The notes beneath the pieces are model-generated. The model had not been told where the DNA came from. It made no database searches and saw only the letters and a list, made by a program, of their open reading frames with translations. The translations under genes were made by a program, and so were the position numbers. Below are positions 7,743 to 11,430 of a stretch of 11,430 bases of DNA, one piece after another (the stretch's first letter is position 1; each line of letters starts with the position of its first letter). The DNA is from Pavlovales sp. CCMP2436 (Eukaryota > Haptophyta > Pavlovophyceae > Pavlovales), in the NCBI GenBank assembly GCA_026770615.1, contig MU631707.1, positions 101,082 to 112,511 on the forward strand, given 5' to 3'.

Positions 7743-7879
7743 GCCAGCCCCTCTGCCCGAGGCTAGGCCGCGCGCAAGAAGCCCCGACGGAACGACCGGG
7801 ATGCCGTCCCGCACTGCAGTTGAAGTTGGACAAAGACCTGGCTACCGAGGACGGGATTTGGTGGGCCTGGCACTTTCCG

Positions 7880-8199
7880 ATGTTATGTTAATTATATATT
7901 TATGATAGGGATTCAAGCTGGCGTCTGACTGTTCTGAATGTTGTGCTGGTCTGAGCGCTGCGTCGCCCATTGCCTGCTGCGTGCCTTAGTCGGCTGCGCT
8001 GGCTTGGGCGCCACCGCGCGTGCCGATGGATCTCCGGTAGTGTGCCCGGGCAAGGGCGTTTAGGGAGATGATCTGCTGGTTGCTGTTTGTCATGTTCCCA
8101 AGCTGGGCAGCGATCGGGGCCAGCGCGCTCAAGCGCGCGAGCAGCAGCTGCGCATGGCCGCGTGCCGCGATCGACACCCATAGCCTATATGTTATGTTA
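7880..8199 (-). mobile_element. 5'-truncated retroelement copy 2 with 11-bp TSD
   Basis: Sequence from about 8172 to 7902 on the minus strand matches 3590-3872 of the longer copy: C-terminal coding end (RGHAQLLLARLSALAPI onward, ending AQASAAD), stop, 3' UTR and CCCTATCA with an AT tail. ATGTTATGTTA occurs directly before (7880-7890) and after (8189-8199), an 11-bp target-site duplication. About 16 bases at 8173-8188 are unrelated filler at the 5' junction, as often seen in LINE insertions. It lies 149 bp upstream of the nucleotidase ATG in the same orientation and may be in or next to its promoter. Confidence 0.88.
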
Positions 8200-8421
8200 T
8201 GATGCCCCTTCTACCGCCTGGGGCGCAGTCTCTGCGCCCAGGAGGCCCCGGGTGTCAGCGTCTGGGCGTCACTCGGTTGAGCTTTAGCGTCACCCTGCGG
8301 TGGTACCAAACTCCAAAGCACCGACAGAGAGTCCGAGCAGGCGATTTTCGTTCAGGTTTTCTTGAAGATGGGTTTCACGTCCAGTATTAGTCTCGTCCTC
8401 GTTCTATGTAAAAGTCTTATG
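8200..8421. other. Intergenic DNA, no gene seen
   Basis: No supported coding frame or RNA. A GC-rich hairpin, CCTGGGGCGCAG with CTGCGCCCAGG, is centred near 8231. Confidence 0.4.
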
Positions 8422-8558
8422 TATACTTTATTCCGTCTCGAGTCCTCTCATCGTCGTCGGTTCATAATAACGTCACCACTGTAAGTGAACTCCGCCGTTC
8501 CAGCCAGGTCTTCACTTTAGCTGCGGCTGTGCTCAGTGCTGCTTGACCACCACTGAAA
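8422..8558 (-). repeat. Dispersed repeat Z, copy 1 (inverted relative to 9845-9966)
   Basis: Read on the minus strand it begins TTTCAGTGGTGGTCAAGCAG and ends CGGAATAAAGTATA; 9845-9966 reads the same way on the plus strand at roughly 80 percent identity with a few indels. Each copy ends in an AATAAA-like hexamer, and the start resembles a 3' splice site (T-rich run then CAG in the other copy). It may be a transposon end or a spread gene fragment. The conceptual peptide FSGGQAA is shared, but the frames then diverge. Confidence 0.75.
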
Positions 8559-8897
8559 GTTATATTAATTTTCGAGTGCGAATTGCAATTCGAATTAGAG
8601 AATATATATATGATCATGCGCATGCAAAAAAAGTGTTCGATCCTACTCGGCCAAGCGGTGTGTGCTCTGCGGTGTGTGCAGCAGCGCAGCGGCGCGCGGC
8701 AGGTGCTTTCACAGCTTTGCGCAGCTCGGAGTGCAGCTCGTCCGCTCCGGTCAAAGTTGCGAGCGGCCTGGCTCAAGACGCCCTCGTTCGGCGAATGAGG
8801 GGGCCGCGATGCACCGACTTGTGGGCAGAACCGCGCGCGCTGTGGCCTAATCGCCTCGCCCCCCCCCCGCCCCCCTTCAGCTGCCACTCGCAAGCGC
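8559..8897. other. 3' flank of the carrier gene
   Basis: Probably contains the 3' untranslated region of the minus-strand carrier gene. Visible structures are a perfect 14-bp palindrome CGAATTGCAATTCG (8579-8592), CATGCGCATG near 8618, a hairpin CCCTCGTTC/GAATGAGGG at 8781-8801 with a 3-base loop and one G-T pair, and a C run near 8860. No separate gene is supported. Confidence 0.4.
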
Positions 8898-11355
8898 TCA
8901 TTCGGCGTGCTTGAGCTTGAGCAGCACGCGCGCCATCTCTCCGTAGACCGCAAGCACGATGGCGGCCAGCGGCGCCAGGTAGATCACGCGCGGTAGCACC
9001 CCGCGGAAGAGTGCGGCAGGCCCCTCCTCCGACAGCACGCGGCCCAGTGTGGAGAGAACGCCCTGTCATTATTTCATTATGGTATCGATATTAATATTGA
9101 TATATTTAGTATAAATCATCATCATACCACTACTAATTAATTTCAACTAATTAATCACAAGAGTGTGGAGAGGACGCCCTGAAATATATGTTATCATCAT
9201 TGTTATTATCATTGTTATTATCATGATTGAGATTTTGATCACATTGGTATCATAACTGTATCAATATTTTGAATATTATTAATTGTAGTGGAAATCATTT
9301 ATTCATTTTATTATGAGATCGATACTAATATTGATATGTTTAGAATAAACAACTACCACCACCATCACCACCACCACCACCACCATTGTACTACTCATAA
9401 TAACAAGAAAACTAATAGTCAAGAATAGTCATCACACCGAGTTATGCATTATTGCGATTATTGCGATTATTACTGCTCTTGCTGTGATTGCCATGATTTA
9501 TTGCGATTAGGGACATTAGGGTTAGGGTTCTCACCGAGTACTGCACGGCGTCTGCGCTCGATTGAGTCATCAGGCGAGTCTTCACCACATCCTGCACAAG
9601 GGGGGGGGGAGCAGTCAGCGCCCGGCCAGAACGCGTCTCTACCTATTGGCCCAGCTTCTTTTTAAAGCTTCCTTTCGCGCGCCGGAGGGGAGGAGCGGCG
9701 GCGGCGGAGGGGGCGGGGGGCAGGACAGGGGGGGGTGTTTGTGAAGATTTGCAAGCGGGTGCGCACCCTCTGAGAGGACGCGAGGATAAGCAGAAGAGAA
9801 GCAGACGAGAAGCAAAAGAGAAGCAAAAGAGAAGATGCACTTTTTTTCAGTGGTGGTCAAGCAGCACATGCAAAGCTGAAGACCTGCTGGAACGTTGGAT
9901 TCACTTGCAAACTTGACGTCGTTATGAACCGATGACGATGAGAGGACTCGAGCGGAATAAAGTATATACTAAGAATAAGGAGGAGAAGGAGAAGGAGAAG
10001 AAGGAGAAGAAGGAGAGGGATCGAAGGGTGCGAAGCATGATGCCGTTACCATCGGCGTTATAATATTTATGATAGGGATTCAAGCTGGCGTCTGACTGTT
10101 CTGAATGTTGTGCTGGTCTGAGCGTTGCGTCGCCCATTGCCTGCTGCGTGCCTTAGTCGGCTGCGCTGGCTTGGGCGCCAATAAGAAAATAGAAAAGTAT
10201 GTAGTAAGAAAAGGAGAAAAGTATGTAGTAAGAAAAGGAGAAAAGTATGTAGTAAGAAAAGGAGAAAATTATGTAGTAAGAAAAGGAGAAAAGTATGTAG
10301 TAAGAAAAGGAGAAAAGTATGTAGTAAGAAAAGGAGAAGCGTTACCATCGGCGTGAGGATGACGGCTGCGATTGCGCCTCCGATGCCCGCGAGCAGCATG
10401 TCCGACTTTGCCTCATCGGGCGCGCGCACCGCCAACTTGATGGCGCGGAAGAAGGTGTAGCTGCGGCACGAAGAGCAGGAGTGTGAGCATGAGCATGAGC
10501 ATGGGTGTGCGTATGAGCATGAGTGTGCGTATCCCATATATATTCATTCATCATCGTCAACATCATTTCATTTTATATTTGTCGCAATAAGAAATGAGGA
10601 TGACGATTAGAAGTGTGAAGAAGTAAAAAGTAAAAAGATTTTTTTTTTTAAAAAAAAGGTTAAAAAGGTCAAAAAAGAGTAAAAAAAATTAAAAGAAAGT
10701 AAAAAGAAGTAAAAGAAAGTAAAGAAAAGTCAAGTAGAGTCAAGAAGAGTGAGGTCAAGTGGTGCAGCGAGTACCCGAGTGAGTTCCAAGGCACGTCGCG
10801 CAGCACAGTCGCTCCGAAGCCGCGGTACAGACGCCTCGGGCCGCCGCGCCAGACCGCACGCGCGGAGTCTGCCGAGTTGCGATAGAGTCCCGCCTGTACC
10901 GGCTGCTTGAGCACCTGCGAAGGAGAAGAATGGTTATAGCAATATTATTAATATGAATAATAATATGAACAGCAGCAACAACAACAATCATACGTATACC
11001 GGCTGCTTGAGCACCTGGCAATAAGTAGAAGAAGAAGAAGAACAACAAGAAGAAGAAGAAGAAGAAGAAGAAGAAGAACACTGCGAATACGACTAGTGGG
11101 AGTGTGACGACGAGTGGGAGTAGTACCTGTGGTATTCATATTAATAATATGAATCAATAATAATAATAATTGGCGGCGCACCTCCTGCGGCACGCGTACG
11201 AACGAGGCGGCAAATGCGCCGGCCGCGCTGGCGAGCAGGTCCTTGACCGGCTTGTTGAGCGCCACCTTTGCCACTACGTCCGGGCGGGAGAGGGCGTTGC
11301 GCGCCAGCTCGAGCGTTGCGAACTGCAGCGCTCCTGCAGGCATAGCAAGCGCAAC
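8898..11355 (-). CDS. Mitochondrial carrier family protein, SAM-carrier-like (5'-partial, 5 exons)
   Basis: Exons in order: 11355-11182, 10914-10775, 10460-10346, 9591-9535, 9062-8898 (stop TGA). Together they encode 216 residues; a carrier is about 300, so roughly the first 85 to 100, with the first repeat signature, lie beyond the window. Carriers are six-helix inner-membrane (or plastid-envelope) exchangers with three repeats. Visible are the second signature VPQEVLKQ, then YRGFGATVLRDVPWNSLGYTFF (helix 4), AGIGGAIAAVILTPM (helix 5), the third signature PMDVVKTR split by an intron between M and D, then LFRGVLPRVIYLAPLAAIVL (helix 6). The RVPxEV and TPxDVxKTR forms favour an S-adenosylmethionine carrier, but other substrates are possible. 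The second signature reads KQP where KQR is usual. Four introns are GT-AG. The first exon shown starts after CCCCACAG following a long C-rich tract, in phase 0. Confidence 0.88.
9063..9534 (-). other. Carrier intron 4 (472 bp) with duplicated acceptor
   Basis: Donor GTGAGA at 9534; acceptor GACAG ending at 9063. The CAG plus 17 exon bases (9046-9065) recur with one change at 9162-9181, preceded by a better T-rich TTTCAG. Splicing to this distal copy would read GVLSTLL-stop, losing the last helix. The 96 bases between the copies resemble another part of the same intron (9068-9120 against 9301-9350, roughly 80 percent), so local duplication is likely. The rest is AT-rich with ATT, CCA and GATTATT-type simple repeats. 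Confidence 0.85.
9506..9529 (+). repeat. Telomere-like TTAGGG motif next to a splice donor
   Basis: ATTAGGGACATTAGGGTTAGGG contains two perfect adjacent TTAGGG units and one related ATTAGGG. On the minus strand it immediately follows donor GTGAGA of carrier exon 4. It could mark repair of a break by telomeric sequence, or chance in a low-complexity intron. Confidence 0.5.
9845..9966 (+). repeat. Dispersed repeat Z, copy 2
   Basis: The plus-strand sequence begins TTTCAGTGGTGGTCAAGCAG after a run of T and ends CGGAATAAAGTATA. It matches the reverse complement of 8422-8558. It lies in carrier intron 3, antisense to the gene, while copy 1 lies beyond the carrier's 3' end, so the pair could form a long-range hairpin across exons 4 and 5. 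Confidence 0.75.
10044..10354 (-). mobile_element. Retroelement copy 3 plus minisatellite, 15-bp TSD over a splice donor
   Basis: CGTTACCATCGGCGT is present exactly at 10044-10058 and 10340-10354. Between them, 10059-10180 is the retroelement 3' end (last codons GAQ region, stop, 3' UTR, CCCTATCATAAATATT) and 10181-10339 is mainly the minisatellite. The truncation is the most severe of the three copies. On the minus strand the duplicated 15 bases contain CCGATG|GTAACG, the donor of carrier exon 3, so the insertion left two donors. Confidence 0.88.
10197..10340. repeat. 24-bp minisatellite, 6 units
   Basis: Six units match GTATGTAGTAAGAAAAGGAG plus AAAA; the fourth starts T and the last ends AGC. 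On the minus strand the unit reads LLFLLHTF, in frame with carrier exon 3. Units are contiguous without spacers, so it is not a CRISPR array. Confidence 0.93.
10461..10774 (-). other. Carrier intron 2 (314 bp)
   Basis: Donor GTACTC after CTCGG at 10775; acceptor GCCGCAG before CTACACC at 10460. Splicing joins GG to C and yields LGYTFF. The interior is low complexity: AGTAAAAGA-type repeats (10625-10740), an A/T block and GAGCATGAGCATG repeats near the acceptor. This is the only complete intron in the window without a copied exon edge. Confidence 0.88.
10915..11181 (-). other. Carrier intron 1 as seen here (267 bp) with duplicated acceptor
   Basis: Donor GTGCGC at 11181 follows GAG; acceptor TTCGCAG precedes GTGCTCAAGCAG at 10914. 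CAG and the following 18 exon bases occur perfectly twice, at 10897-10917 and 10997-11017, exactly 100 bp apart. The distal copy has a long TTC-repeat pyrimidine tract; the proximal one has TTCTTCTCCTTCG. A perfect inverted repeat ATTCATATTA/TAATATGAAT lies at 11134-11154. Confidence 0.88.
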
Positions 11356-11360
11356 CTGTG

Positions 11361-11430
11361 GGGGGGGGAGAGGGGGGGGGTGGGGGGGGGGGGCGGGGGG
11401 GGGGGGGAGGGGGTGGGGGAGGGGGAGGGG
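11361..11430 (+). repeat. Poly-G tract (pyrimidine tract of an upstream carrier intron)
   Basis: About 70 bases are almost entirely G with scattered A, T and C. On the minus strand this is a C-rich run ending CCCCACAG immediately before the first visible carrier exon, so it serves as the polypyrimidine tract of an intron that continues outside the window. It has strong G-quadruplex potential on the plus strand, and is a likely site of sequencing error. Confidence 0.85.

Larger units (their letters stand above)
9592..10345 (-). other. Carrier intron 3 (754 bp), repeat-filled
   Basis: Donor GTAACG at 10345 follows codon ATG; acceptor TTGTGCAG at 9592 follows a run of ten C. In transcription order it holds a 24-bp minisatellite, retroelement copy 3, a duplicated donor, a GAAGGA-type purine tract (9975-10018), repeat Z copy 2, an AGAGAAGCAAA tandem array (9791-9835) and G/C-rich low-complexity sequence. 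There is no independent gene within it. Confidence 0.85.

Noticed and set aside
8462..8953. Minus-strand frame next to the carrier end
   Set aside because: It overlaps the carrier's last codons in another frame and runs through repeat Z; no domain is visible.
10189..10340. Regular 24-bp repeats resembling a CRISPR array
   Set aside because: There are no spacers between units and the context is a eukaryotic intron; it is a minisatellite.

Overview
This is nuclear DNA from a eukaryote, most likely a unicellular alga. The evidence is spliceable genes with GT-AG introns and one GC-AG intron, GC-rich exons next to AT-rich or low-complexity introns, TSD-flanked 5'-truncated retroelement copies, TA-flanked MITEs and two tandem TTAGGG units. 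A haptophyte, pelagophyte or similar lineage would fit, but the sequence alone does not settle it. I see no bacterial operon, CRISPR array or RNA gene.

Layout. 1-1080: GC-rich DNA with a diverged tandem duplication (155-617) and a 12-bp minisatellite (864-983) whose minus strand reads as Ser/Pro repeats. 1081-2589: AT-richer DNA with no convincing gene. 2590-5320: a transposon-rich block with three MITEs (2590-2755, 3226-4019, 4313-4478) and two direct copies of a longer dispersed repeat 'X', the second with an inverted arm that makes a palindrome centred near 4845. The second MITE sits inside the first X copy. That MITE is in turn split at its midpoint by a 629-bp block carrying a retroelement C-terminal coding fragment. 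Layers of insertion can therefore be read directly.

5321-11430: two minus-strand genes. The first (7742-5792, one intron) encodes a complete HAD-superfamily 5'-nucleotidase of about 542 residues with an N-terminal signal-like segment. The second (11355-8898, five exons visible, 5' end outside the window) encodes the last 216 residues of a mitochondrial carrier family protein, best matching S-adenosylmethionine carriers. The two genes have no obvious functional link. Copies of the retroelement 3' end lie just upstream of the nucleotidase gene (7891-8188) and in carrier intron 3 (10059-10339), each with its own target-site duplication.

The most unusual theme is at exon edges. Three of the five complete introns hold a second copy of their own 3' splice site plus the first 8 to 18 exon bases. 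In a fourth, a retroelement target-site duplication has copied the 5' splice site. Introns here seem to have grown by insertion or local duplication anchored on splice junctions. Coordinates of exons were deduced by matching reading frame, family sequence and splice dinucleotides, without transcript data.
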